DNA of 64,000 nt, taken from Circinella minor. Its lineage: Eukaryota > Mucoromycota > Mucoromycetes > Mucorales > Lichtheimiaceae. The position numbers were made by a program, and so were the translations under genes. The notes beneath the pieces were generated by a model that ran no database searches, was not told the origin of the DNA, and saw only the letters and a list, made by a program, of their open reading frames with translations. This document shows, one piece after another, positions 23,962 through 35,422 of the stretch. The stretch covers positions 1-64,000 of the forward strand of contig JAEPRB010000153.1 in assembly GCA_016758965.1 (NCBI GenBank), in the 5' to 3' direction. The first letter of the stretch is position 1. The number at the start of each line of letters is the position of its first letter.

Positions 23962-25266
23962 TTACAAATTCTTTAAATCAATTTTTCCAACAGGTTGTGT
24001 ACCAGTTAAACCTCCATTATGGTACAATTCTGATTGCTCTGCAATATGATTTTTGGTTCCACCAGTATTTCTAACGGTATTTTCTTCCTTTTTAGGCTGT
24101 TCGTCATTCTCTGCAAAGCTTACTTGGGGTGTTAAAGTTCTTCCTCCTCCTGAAATAACAGGTTTGAGAGAAGATGATACTTCTATTTTATCGTTATTTT
24201 CATTTCCAGCCCCACCAGTTGCTGCTATTGCTGTTCCAGCTGCTGCTGTTGTGGCTACTCCCGCACCTACCGCTGTTGCCGTCGTATCACTTGGTCCCTT
24301 ATTGTTAACGCTACTAATATCTTGTATTTCATCATCTGCCGGAGCCACTTGTGCATTATCCTCAGTTGCAGTTCCCTGGATTTTTCCATCCGGCTGCTGT
24401 TGATTCGTCATCACTGTGTCATCACTTTGATCCAAATTACCAAGATCCTTGTTATCTACTGGTTGTTGTTGCTGATCAATTGGACGTTCTGATGCGACAG
24501 GTTTAGCTTGTTGTCCTGTATTTGCCTGATCGTCAATCGGTGCTGGTGCTGGTACAGGAGGGTTGCTTGGTGCTGTTTGATGCGGAACATTTAAATCTGT
24601 CGGTTGTTCCGGGACTTCCGAATCATCTGTATCATACATGGATATGCTTTGTCTTCCCAAAGCCATATTCTGTTGTTGCGCTGTGGATGGTACACTTGAT
24701 CGATGTAACGGATAATCTCCTGTATTATGTCCTAATGATCCATCAGGGTTTGGTGATACAGCAGCTACACTATCAGAGGCACGTCGTGGTGCTTGTTTAT
24801 TAGTTGTTGAAGGATCACCCAATGCTGCAGCTGTCTGTTGTTGTTGATTTATATGATTTTTTGTCCACAGTTTCCATAAATTCTGTGCTTGACGTCTTGT
24901 CTCATCTTGAATGGATTCAGAAGGAGCTGTTGCAGCAGCAGCAGTAGCACTAGGGGCTACGGCCGCTCCAGACAAAACAGATGATTTTGTGGCTGTAGGC
25001 ATATTTTCAGGATGTTGATGTGTCCAATCTGAAGTGATTTGTTCTGCTCGATTCAATAATTCATCATTATCAAAAAGAGGGGCGCTGGTAGGTAAATCAT
25101 TGACATCCAAAGGTTTTTTGGCATCATGATAATATTTTTGTTTGAGGGAAACAAGTGCTTCATAAGCTGAAGCACGTGGAAGTTCTTTTTGTGCAGTTTT
25201 AGGTGATCCTGGAGCGAATCTATCAGGATCAAAATATCGCTGGTACACTTCAGCATAAGATTGCAT
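23962..25266 (-). CDS. Hypothetical disordered protein, 434 aa
   Basis: Single open frame of 434 residues converging on the bZIP gene (290 bp apart). I do not recognise a family. The N-terminal about 95 residues look most structured and least repetitive (YAEVYQRYFDPDRFAPG, AYEALVSLKQKYYHDAKK, RAEQITSDWTHQHPENMP); a second helical piece DETRRQAQNLWKLWTKNH is near residues 120-140. The remainder is Gln/Pro/Ala/Asp-rich and probably disordered, with a Gly/Ala/Thr-rich hydrophobic stretch (about residues 330-355, VGAGVATTAAAGTAIAATGG) that might be membrane-associated or merely low complexity. No signal peptide. Real coding is likely because the frame is long, uninterrupted and has a clear start upstream of a divergent promoter. 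Confidence 0.7.
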   Translation of the reverse strand: MQSYAEVYQRYFDPDRFAPGSPKTAQKELPRASAYEALVSLKQKYYHDAKKPLDVNDLPTSAPLFDNDELLNRAEQITSDWTHQHPENMPTATKSSVLSGAAVAPSATAAAATAPSESIQDETRRQAQNLWKLWTKNHINQQQQTAAALGDPSTTNKQAPRRASDSVAAVSPNPDGSLGHNTGDYPLHRSSVPSTAQQQNMALGRQSISMYDTDDSEVPEQPTDLNVPHQTAPSNPPVPAPAPIDDQANTGQQAKPVASERPIDQQQQPVDNKDLGNLDQSDDTVMTNQQQPDGKIQGTATEDNAQVAPADDEIQDISSVNNKGPSDTTATAVGAGVATTAAAGTAIAATGGAGNENNDKIEVSSSLKPVISGGGRTLTPQVSFAENDEQPKKEENTVRNTGGTKNHIAEQSELYHNGGLTGTQPVGKIDLKNL

Positions 25267-25694
25267 TATTACTTTATATTTTTTTTTTTTAAAAAGAAAG
25301 GGTAGATAGTAAAAAAGGAGTGAAGATGGTTTTTGAAGAATATATGAGTGGAATTGAAAATACCCATGATTTATTGAGAGAAAGAATGTACTCCACCAAA
25401 AATTTTTTGATATTAAATCAAGGGTCTACTTGATTGTTTATAAATGTTTTAATAATTATAGAAAGAATAAGCTCTTGGTTGGTTACTGATTAACTCATAA
25501 TCAAGGACACTGGTCCTGAGTCAATTTGGTAAATAAAAAAAATGGTGTAACATCCTGCATAACAAATTAATTTTTTGATCTTCGTCGGGAATTCTGTTTT
25601 TATTTTTTTATTTTTTTCAAAAAACTTACTTCTTTTTCTTTTAACTGCTCTTAACATTATATTTCATTTCCATCTTCTCTTCTCGATAAATTGA
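25267..25694. promoter_or_regulatory. Divergent promoter region (hypothetical gene / DSN1)
   Basis: 428 bp between divergently transcribed start codons. Contains T-runs on both flanks (25281-25290, 25605-25630). No TATA or named factor site could be assigned with confidence. Confidence 0.5.
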
Positions 25695-27165
25695 ATGGCT
25701 ACAACATCCAGGAAACGATCTAGTGAAGACCATGATTCTTTATCAAGTTTTTCATTTAATAGTTCCAATTTGGACCCTTTTACACCACCAGAAAAACGAC
25801 GATTTATTGATATAGGACCAACAACCACAGAAAATAATATCCAAGAACCACAAAGAGAATATACGGAATCTGTTTCATTATCAGTGACTGTAAGTAGTAG
25901 CTGAAAGCACTTACTGCTTTTTTCTTCTTTTTTTTCTTGCATTAAAAACTTTTCATTTGTAACTAAACTAATTTATATATTTGTAACCTAGCAACGATCC
26001 ATTGCCTCGTATAATTCCCCCCCACCAAGCCCTCTAAAACATATACACAAACTACGAACATCACCGAATTCACTGGAAGATTCTGAGGAATGGGAAATCA
26101 CAGGTATGTTTTGTTTTTAAAATGAGGAGAAAATCAAAGGGATATATGGTTATAATATGTAGAAACTAAAAAATTTCTGTAAAAAAAAAATGAAACTATA
26201 GAACGACCACCTCATGGTATTACGCCTAAAGATTATGATAAAGCAATTTCAGTTCGCCTATCATCACCAGTTCGATTGAATCAGTTAATAATATGGTCTG
26301 TACATCAAGCCATAAAAAGAAAGCAAAGTTCATTGGTTGTTGATAATTGGAAAAATAGTAATTCACCTCAATCAGCAATTGAACTGAAGGCAGATCATAT
26401 AGGTAATTAATATATACACAGGGAGGATATATATATATATATATATATAGACATTTACACTTACTTAATCATTCATTAAAATGGTATAATAATAGCTTTC
26501 AATATACAAACACGAATCATGCAAGGTTTATTGAACGGAAAAATTCAAACGTATCGTCATAAAGGTAGATCAGATACAGTAAAACAAAGAAATCCACATC
26601 CAGGAAATATTTTAAATCAGAAACGTCTCAAAAAATTAAAAGAACATTTACAAAGGTGAGATTAACTGTCTTTAATAATAATAGTATTGGTTACAGAGTG
26701 ACTAACGTATTATTATTTTATAGATTACAAAAAGAGGAAAATGAATGGAAAGAAGTGAAAAGTAAATTGTTTCATCAACATGCAGCCATATTAGATGATA
26801 AAACACCAAAAACAATACCCATTACTCAAGAATTACTGGACGAATTGGATGATCATCAAAAAGAATTTCTGGACCAGTATTGTCAAGATGACAGCAATGC
26901 GTTTATACCTAGTAAAAGCAAGGAAGATATGGCGATTGAGATATCAGATATGCGACAACGATTAGCAACTGCAGAAAAATTTCAAAAGTGTATTAAAAAG
27001 TATTGTAATGATACGATGGTAGAAATATCACATAATCTGGAACGAGGAGCAACTCTTGTAGATCAAGGATCTGTTGCAAAAGTCTCTGATATTGAAGGTT
27101 TAAAGGAGTTAAAAAAAGATGCAGAAAAAGATGTTTTGAGAATGCTGTCTCGATATACCAATTAA
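25695..27165 (+). CDS. DSN1: Kinetochore MIND/Mis12 complex subunit Dsn1 (Mis13)
   Basis: Five exons: 25695-25889, 25992-26103, 26202-26402, 26496-26655, 26724-27165; 369 aa in frame throughout. The Mis13/Dsn1 family scaffolds the Mis12 (MIND) complex linking inner-kinetochore CENP-C/CENP-U to Ndc80. Evidence: the hallmark block VRLSSPVRLNQLIIWSVHQA in exon 3, followed by charged helical sequence through the C-terminus (LKEHLQRLQKEENEWKEVKS, MRQRLATAEKFQKCIKKYCN) expected for the coiled-coil heterotetramer. The N-terminus has a basic RKR and a Ser-rich segment, a region that in Dsn1 proteins is regulated by Aurora B. The position only 132 bp before RTT107 on the same strand suggests a very short shared terminator/promoter region. 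The call rests on the family motif; overall similarity in this family is low. Confidence 0.8.
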
Positions 27166-27296
27166 AGAATAGACACTGAGTTTCTATTTATCTTCGACAC
27201 CCTCGCATGCATACGCGTTTTTTTTTTTTTTTTTTTTTTAATTGTTCAAATAAAAAAGACGCGCTTTATTTTTTTTAAATAATTTTACCACATATC

Positions 27297-30200
27297 ATGA
27301 CAATTTATGGTCGAAGTAAATCCGAAAAGGATGATGAAGGAGTCCCTCTCTTTAAAAATGTTAAATATTATCTTCATGGCACTCTTAGTTTCAATAAAAA
27401 AAATAAGGTATCTTTTTTATATAGTAATAGAAATGTATTTTTTTTTTTCCTTTTTGCTTATTAGGAACTTTTCAATAATATAATGATAGTTGGATAATAT
27501 CTTACAAGACGGTGAGGCAGAAAAAGTAGAAGATCAAGACGAAGCGACTCACATTTTTTCAATAAGACATTTGGGATTATCTAATGAAAACTCTCCTGAT
27601 CCACCTTATGTTGTTACGGTAATTAAATAATATTGATAGTAATAGTAATGCATAGTAGACTAAGCAAAGCTATTATTAATATTACTATATAGCCTTTATG
27701 GGCAGAAAGGGCTGTAAGTCTTGGATATGTTCATGAACCAAAGTATTATTCAGCAAACCCTGTACATCTTTTCTCAGGTATGGGTGTTACAACTCATGGA
27801 GTAAGTTGACTGTTTTATTACTGATATTAAATCAAAGGTTGATATATATATAAACAAACTAGTCATATTTCTATAGTTACCGAAAAATGATGATATAGCT
27901 ATTATGGCAGCGATGCAAAAGTTAGGTGGTCAGAATGTTCAAAAACTTTCAGAGGAGACTACACATCTTGTCGTTGCCTCAGATAATGGGGTAAATGTAA
28001 ATACATAGTTTTTGATCTAGTGTAGAGTGAATAGCATATAAATAATATGTATGAATAACTAAAAATATTAATTATTTACTATTATCATCATTAGAAAACT
28101 GTTCAAAAGGCTCTTGAGAATTATAAAATCCCAGTTGTTACAACTCATTTTATTGATGATTGTGTGAATCTAAAGCGACGTGTTCGAGAGGTAAATCATT
28201 TCTTTTTTTTTTTTTGTAAGAGTTTTATGGATGCACTATTAGTATTATTATTATATATTAAAACAAGTTATGCTAAAAGAAACAATATAATTATTACTTA
28301 GGATCTGTACACATTTCCTAATCCAAAAATATTGGACTCGTTTGATAAAGTTATTACAAGAGAAAATAATGATTATGCAAATGCAAAAGAGGAAGCTTAT
28401 AAAACAATTGGTGGTGAATCTTTAATTTTCCCTCCCTATGGATCGAAATTCAGTTTACAAGGCCCCTATAAGGTCGAATTGGCTGAAGATATTCCAACAC
28501 CTTATCTGGCTGATGATTGTATTTATGTCGAACCTGATCTCCTTGGTGTTGATACGGATGTACTTGATTCTTGGCTTACCTATCTTGAGAAAAAAGCAGG
28601 TGCCAAAATTGTGAAGGAATATAATAAAGATAAAGTCACTATTGCTGTTGTCAAAAACCGTTCTACACCCACTTATGTTGAAGCTTCAAGAGATGGTAAA
28701 ATGGTGGCATCAAAATGGTGGCTAACAAACACAATTATGCGAAAACAAAAACAAATGCCAACAGCTACATTGGTGGATTATCCAATGCCAAAGGGTGGTA
28801 TTCCTGGTGCAGATAAAGTGGTAAGAAAACAAAGTAGAAAAAATGCATGTAAGAGGGAGAGAGAGAGAGAGAGAGAGCTAGGGAATTTTAAATATGAGCA
28901 AACATTTTATCTTGTTTTGTAGGTCATTACTATCAGTGGATATAAGGATACTGCAAGAGATTATTTACGTCGGTTAGCAATTCATTGTGGTATGATATTT
29001 ACTTATGATATGACAAATCAGACCACACATTTAGTTATTAACAGGTAAAAAGGAGCTAAGATTATCACTCTATCTTTATATTATTGAGAAGAAAAGAGTA
29101 ACTTACCTATATATATTATAATTTGTAATTATATATAGTCAGACTTTACCAAAATGGAAGCGAGCCAAAAAAAGGAATATTTCAGTGGTAAATCACATTT
29201 GGCTTGAAGAATGCTTCCGTGATTGGATAATCTATTCTGTTGCTGATCGAAGGTTCAATCATTTCCCTGGAGGACCTATTCTACGAGGACTTGTTGGTAA
29301 GACTGAATTAATTATAGAAACATTGTCTCGCTGGTGGAAAGATGAAAATTTGTATCCAGAAGAAATAAACCGATTACCTGCAAAAGAATATGCCAAATCA
29401 ATCAATCTCCCAACTGAAAAAAGAGATGCGTTTACCGGAAAACGTGCTGCAGCAACAAAAGCAAACGAATTGGTACGTGGAAGCGCGGAGGATATGAATG
29501 CCTATGCAAAAGAGAAACGTCGTAAAACAGCTCAAAATATATCAGATGGCACTTCTACAACAACAACAATTACTGAGGAAGAGGAATCACGAGAAGACGA
29601 TGATGATGCTACTGTTACTACTAAAGATACCGTAGATCAAGAACATGGTCATACGGAAGAAGGTGGTGAAGAAGTAGAACGACCATATAATAATGCATCA
29701 ACTAGTACGTCAGAGGCTGGTGCTCATAAAGGACGACACAAACGTGATTATGCAAATAAAGAAAGCGATGAAGAGGATGGAGATCATGCCGAATTATCGA
29801 ATAAGATAGGGACACGAGGCAAAAAACGACAAAAAAATACTGATTCTACAGATGAATCTGATGATGACGATGAGAACACATCAAACCAACCACAAAAGAA
29901 AAGTGGAACTAAGAAACCTACACAACCATTACATATGCCTTCACCATCAACTTCACGAAATATTTCAAAAAAATCAACTAAAAACCTTGCAAACGAGTCG
30001 ACCTCAAAATCTACAGAAAAGCCTGTTCTTTTATTTACCGGGTTTACTGATAAACTTACTAAAGAAAAGAGGGTGAGCTGAATATCAGATTATAAATTAT
30101 TTTTGTTTTAGAACTTGATACATTTATAATACTTTGATTTTTGCGAACTATTTGCTAAAAACTATTTCTAAATGATAAACAAAATCCAGGAAATTCGAAA

Positions 30201-30847
30201 ATTAGGTGTTACATTAACGGAAGATGTATACAAGGCTACACACCTTGTTGCAAACGGCAAAATATTAAGAACTGCAAAATTTTTATCAGCCGTCAACTTG
30301 GGTTTAAAAATCACCACGAAAGAATGGTTGGATGCATCGATCAAGGGTGGAGATTTATTGGATGCTGAGGAATTTCCTCTGGTTGATGAAGCAAACGAAA
30401 AGGAACTCGGATGTAATCTTCGGGAGAGTCTTGAAAAAGCTCGTAAAGGCCGACAAGCAACTGACCCACCAAGTAAAAAAGGAACTTTATTCCAGGGTTA
30501 TAAATTTTACTTTTTGGGATCAACCAAGGAGACAACCCAATTGGAACAAATTGTAGAATCAGCAGGAGGACAAGTGAGTACCAGTAAAAGAATGAGAGAT
30601 CAAGATATTGTTATTAAAGAAGTAAAATGTAATAATTAAACTTTGTTGTTCTTGTTGGGTTATTTGTTAGGTGGTATACAGTGTCGATCATTTAGATGAA
30701 TCAAAGTACTTTATCATATCGTCTCCTGGAAGTACAGATAATGAAAAGAAACTTTCTTCATATAACAAAGAAGTTCATAGCAAAGATGTGGTTACGCTTG
30801 GATCATTACGACAAAGCTTTGATAACTTTGATCAATATCGTTTATAA
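27297..30847 (+). CDS. Multi-BRCT genome-stability scaffold, Rtt107/Brc1 family
   Basis: Ten exons: 27297-27407, 27490-27618, 27693-27800, 27877-27990, 28095-28190, 28302-28820, 28923-29044, 29139-30072, 30190-30573, 30671-30847; 897 aa, phases consistent. Fungal Rtt107 (S. cerevisiae)/Brc1 (S. pombe) proteins hold tandem BRCT domains, recruit Smc5/6 and Slx4, and bind gamma-H2A through the C-terminal pair. Visible BRCT features: LFKNVKYYLHG near the N-terminus, GLPKNDDIAIMAAMQKLGG...THLVVAS, VVTTHFIDDCVNLKRRV, ASKWWLTNTI, VITISGYKDTARDYLRRLAI...THLVINS...VVNHIWLEECFRDW, then a 200-residue acidic, Ser/Thr-rich linker, then a C-terminal pair (VLLFTGFTDKLTKEKR...ATHLVANGK...TTKEWLDASIKGG and LFQGYKFYFLGS). 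The block HFPGGPILRGLVGKTEL follows the fourth repeat. An intron (28821-28922) contains a GA microsatellite. Confidence 0.85.
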
Positions 30848-31780
30848 CTGATAAATTACAATTTTTTTTAGCTTATTATTGTAAAGATTTATTGGGGTAT
30901 ATCTTTTCGAAATTAATGAGAGGTGGGAATGTATATATATGTGTGTACCTGTAATGTATATCTAATAAATGGTAGTTAAATTAATATCATAATATTGTTC
31001 CACTTTAAAGTTTCTGGATCATCATGAGTGTCGAATTTAAAAAGCCTGTGAGTAATTGAGATAGCTAATATTTTAACCAGTATTGGTACAATATACGAAG
31101 ACCAAAAGCGATTTTTTTCACCTTCAATCACTTGGATCATGAATAGTCTTCAATCCTCATACGTAATAGCATTGATTATATTTCATTTCTATATAAATGT
31201 ATATCCTTTTGATCAGCATTCTTTTCTTTTTATCCACTACGTATTTGGGACAATTATCATTGAGACTTTCAAATCAGTAGATTGTAACACTAGTAGCACA
31301 AATAGATGTACGTATTCCTATTTTTGAACCAAGACAACACGCTACCAATGTACATTATCTGCCCGTTATCAAATTAAACATACTGTATATTGGAGATACC
31401 GTAAATATAAAAATGGCTCCATTTTGAGGACAAAAATATTGTGCTGTAATATAAAAGCAACCAGCTACACATTATGGAAAAATTCATACAATTATGTGCA
31501 TACCGTATTTGACCTACTTTGGGGGTATTTTTCTAGACAACTATGCAGCTCGAAACATTTATTACCAGGCTACCTGACTTTGGGATAATTTCTACACTAA
31601 TACTACTTTAATCAACACCAACCATTATATCAAATTTCATCATCTAATAATTTACGTTTTGCCAGTTATAAATTAGTTGTGTAACGGTGTCCACTCGTGT
31701 TACCAGTCTTAACGGGATTGTATTCTCTGTCATTTAAAAGGATCCTTGCAACCAAAGAAGAGGTAAGCTGATATCGAGTT

Positions 31781-32002
31781 TTAATGGTTCAATTCTTCTA
31801 TATTTAGGTTTCTAAAGATACGATCAGCATTGTACTGTGTATATGGTCTCAAAGCAGAGCTATATTCAAGCTCTACAAATGTCAAAACAGCTATTTCCAG
31901 CATGTCATAAACAGATCCAGATGAGCATATAGGCAGTTTTCCTGGTTGTGATTCTGCTGGAGAAACGAAAGAGTGTTTGGTACAATTGTAGCTTGATCCC
32001 AA
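31781..32002 (-). pseudogene. Unrecognised protein-like fragment
   Basis: A 73-residue minus-strand frame whose composition is protein-like (CSSGSVYDMLEIAVLTFVEL, EYSSALRPYTQYNADRIFRN) and whose local G/C exceeds the surrounding DNA. I cannot name it. Upstream DNA in the same frame contains stops. Best read as a remnant of a transposon or decayed gene, with the alternative that it is a chance frame. Confidence 0.25.
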
Positions 32003-32467
32003 TTTTAAGTAGAATTCAAACTATATGTTTTTTGGTCAAGGTAGCAGTCGTACTAGTTTTTGCTCAGAACCCATGCGTAGATATGATTTTTTTTTTATTT
32101 CTGCACGAAATGAAGGACTCGCTTCTATACAGTACGTACCGATAATTATTGACTTCTTCAAACAAATTAAGCAATAAAGTGAAATCATTTAAAGCACGAT
32201 ATATAAAGCTTCAATGGTGATGACAAAGTGGATATTCATATCTTTAAGAGAGAATGTTTCTACTTGATCTTATTGCAATACGTGTGTATATTTTACATCT
32301 ATCATCTTGTAACACAGTGATGTTTTACACGAAGAGAGCGACAGTATACATACAACTGCAAGATATCATCACTTTAATAATCTTCCACAACAATATAAAG
32401 ATATTACATGTACAAGTGTTGTTTATAATCATTGCCATTGTCATACATAAAAATACACATATAATCA

Positions 32468-32491
32468 TAAGATGCATCCTGACTTAAACCG
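32468..32491 (+). repeat. Left copy of a 24-bp inverted repeat
   Basis: TAAGATGCATCCTGACTTAA followed by ACCG; the reverse complement occurs at 36759-36782 with one mismatch (23/24). The two copies face each other across 4.3 kb containing two PD-(D/E)XK family copies. No target duplication was found outside them. Confidence 0.8.
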
Positions 32492-33202
32492 TCAAAATAC
32501 GGGATGGAATGAGAATTGACAAAGAATTGTCAGAAATGAATCTATAAACTTCTTGAGCCGTAATATATGTTAATTGAAGTATTCCGAAGAGATGTTACGG
32601 AACATTTTTTAGAAAAAAACATCCCCCATCGAGATTTGTCACTTCAAAGGTTTGTTATTTTATTAAGTAAACCCGAATATTTCAACAAAGGGATAAGCAT
32701 TGTGTAACCTATAAAAGTGGTTACACAAATTTCCTGCTTGCTGATTATAGCTTCTGATTTTTACGGTTCCATTTTTTTTAACTATGGGAGAAAAAAGTCT
32801 CAATATAAAAAAAAAAACAGATATACGAACAAGAATAAAACTCGAAAAATAGTTGTTTATACATATTACTTGCATGAGGATATTATTATCTATACTAAAA
32901 AAAATGCAAATGATTTCCAGGCTGTTGCTGAATAGCAACCAAATAAAAATATAACCGGATCCGCCATTTTTTTAATAAACAAATAGAACCGGGCTCGCAC
33001 AGAAAATACTTGCTGGGAAATACCAGAAATATCAAATGATACTATGAGAATCAAGCAACAGAGAAAAAGAAAAAAAAAGGATAATTCTTAATACTATACA
33101 CACATATAGTATTATCTCTTTTCAATTTTTTTATCTATAGTATTTCACAGACTTATCTATGACTAGTTGAATTTTGACAGCCTCAAATTTGGACAAATGA
33201 TT

Positions 33203-35079
33203 GATACCGGTATCGAATTTTTTTTTCCGTTTACAAAATGTGTGACGCTACTCAAAAGGCTGGTACGTAAACTAAAGTTGACCACCATTGTCGCTCAACT
33301 CTTTCAGTTTTACTAAACTTATTATTTTCTTTGGACAATTACAATCATTTACGAATGTTTGATTTACCCTTTCCTCACCGCTCGAAAAGCAATATCATGA
33401 GTACGTAAGCTTATTTTACACGATTCTAAAGTAATGTTTATGATGGTAAAAGTTGTCGTTGGTACGTTTCCAGCTATTTGATCTTTTTTTTTTTTATAAT
33501 CTTTTCTTTTCCGTTATTTTTTTTTCTGATTAAATATATTATTAAACCTCATTTTTATCTTATTTAATGCAATAGTTTAGGTGACAATGTGATTGACAAG
33601 TATTTCATATATATTCTCTCATTTATATTATAAGTAGTACAATACATTTGAGGCTGTCCAGTTTATCTCAAGAAAATACTCTGGCGACTCTTGTTTTTTG
33701 GAAATCCGGAAAAAGATCAGATATGGTATTTGCGGCAAAGCAACAATCTCCCCCCACCATTATTGTTGAAATACAAAACATTGTCAACGATTCCTTTGTG
33801 TCAAGACTCAACAAATACTGCCTCAATGCAAATGATGAGTACGGTTGTAAGCCAATTTCTATTATTTTCAGTATCAAAAAGACAACAAAATCAATTTTTG
33901 AAAAATCATCGATTCGAACATCCACCTCTTTCGCCCGTACTCTCCCCTCATATCCTTGGGCAGAAGAGTGTATTTTATTGGACGCAGACACTATCAAGGA
34001 ACATATTAATGAGAAGCCACTACATCCACTGGTAGCCTTGACTATTTTCTTTACCCAACAAAAACAGAATATCAGAGATTGTTTGCGTAACGATGATGTG
34101 ACCATTCAGAATTTGTATGTAATCGCCAAAACTTTATACGAACCAAAAATGTCTTCATTGAAATCATTGTCCAAAGACTTTAATAGCATATATCTTGAAT
34201 CAAGAAATCATATGAGCCAAGCGCTTGAAATTTTATCGAAGGATAATAATGATGTCGAAAATAATAAACGTGCTGCCACTGTTCTTCAAGAAGGAATCAA
34301 GATAGTAGACGAATACGCGAAGCGTCATAAAACACAACACGGTGAAGCGTCGTTGCCATCATCATCATCACCATCATCATTACAGTAACAACAATTTTCT
34401 CACTCGCAGAACATTGATTTTATTGTTGCCTATAGGGATCAACCCAACGGTCGTAGAATGGATTGGAAAGATTGTCATAGTGAAGGAGCGAAACAAGGTT
34501 TATTTAATGAATATCAGGATGGAAATTCAATAAAATCAATGTACTACAGGTATAAACGAACGAACGAAAACCGAACCATATAGTCATTATCATTATGCCG
34601 ATTCTTATAATTATTACTATTTTTACTGTAACAGTATAAGTACTCCATCAAGAAGAAAGCGCAATATCGCAGGAGCACAAAACCCAGCTGCTCTTAAAAT
34701 ACCTCAACTTCAAGCTATTATTGATGAAGCAATTGGTTCTTCTTCTTCATCATCATCACCACCATCCACAGAAGAAGAGACGAGCAACACTGAACACGTT
34801 AATTCCACTGTCATATCATCTTCAAACGAAATAATACGTACGTAATAATAATACAACAAATACAATCGAATCAACAATATTTTATAACCCATATATACCA
34901 CAACAATCGCTTGATCCACCATTTTCGTTACATATGCTGTTCCTTCTTCAAGTACTAGTACCTTTGATAGTTTACGTGCACCACCACATGTGAGACATTG
35001 TAAAACATGTCATAGTAATACTTGTGTTGGCAGAACAGGACGAGGAACATGCCCTCTTTTAAATAATAACAACCAATGA
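33203..35079 (+). pseudogene. PD-(D/E)XK nuclease-like family gene with downstream HTH and Cys/His segments (copy 2)
   Basis: Longest copy. It begins with the palindrome GATACCGGTATC and a conserved upstream block, then ATG 33397, where a 4-nt insertion breaks the first exon; donor at 33462, acceptor 33579-33580. The second exon starts GDNVIDKYF, then about 90 bp of extra DNA with stops interrupts it. From about 33700 an intact frame to TAA 34386-34388 contains KSGKRSDMVF, IIVEIQN (D...ExQ, the PD-(D/E)XK core), FARTLPSYPWAEECILLD and LVALTIFFTQQKQNIRDCLR. Past the in-frame stop, 34410-34549 encodes NIDFIVAYRDQPNGRRMDWK...GNSIKSMYYR, a helix-rich segment resembling a Myb/SANT-type HTH. Then GT-AG intron 34550-34634; 34635-34844 reads TPSRRKRNIAGAQNPAALKI; and 34930-35079 reads RHCKTCHSNTCVGRTGRGTC, a Cys/His motif. 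At least one frameshift separates the last two parts. Nuclease assignment is by motif only. Confidence 0.7.
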
Positions 35080-35377
35080 ATCTAGTTTCCAAAATGAACA
35101 AACGGGTACATATAAACTTATACGATACAACCATTAATATTGCATACCATTATTATTATTATTATTTATCATATATTATATATATCACATCTTTTTTTGA
35201 TAAAAAAAAATGCCATATAGTTACATAATACGTAGGAGAGTTTTAATATAATAGGTCTTTAAAATTGGCCTCAGCTTTGCTTCAAAATAATTAAATCCGT
35301 CGGTCCCACTTATGGTACCCGAGCCGAAATTGAGCTTCAGTTTTCGCTGTTACCAGTATCATGGCATGATTTTTGTT

Positions 35378-35422
35378 GATACCGGTAGCAACGCTTTTTT
35401 TCATCTTCTTGATACCGGTATC
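35378..35422. repeat. GATACCGGTATC palindrome cluster
   Basis: The 12-bp palindrome occurs at 35411-35422, with a one-base variant at 35378-35389; further perfect copies are at 33203-33214 and 36733-36744. Two of them mark the start of homology between copies 2 and 3 of the PD-(D/E)XK family, always preceded by TT. Possible element end or protein-binding site. Confidence 0.75.

Larger units (their letters stand above)
30848..33202. other. Intergenic, start of repeat-rich region
   Basis: No intact gene. Contains a protein-like fragment at 31781-32002 (listed separately) and the left copy of a 24-bp inverted repeat at 32468-32491. The DNA around 31340-32060 has a more balanced composition than usual intergenic DNA here and may be old coding or transposon sequence. 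Confidence 0.45.
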
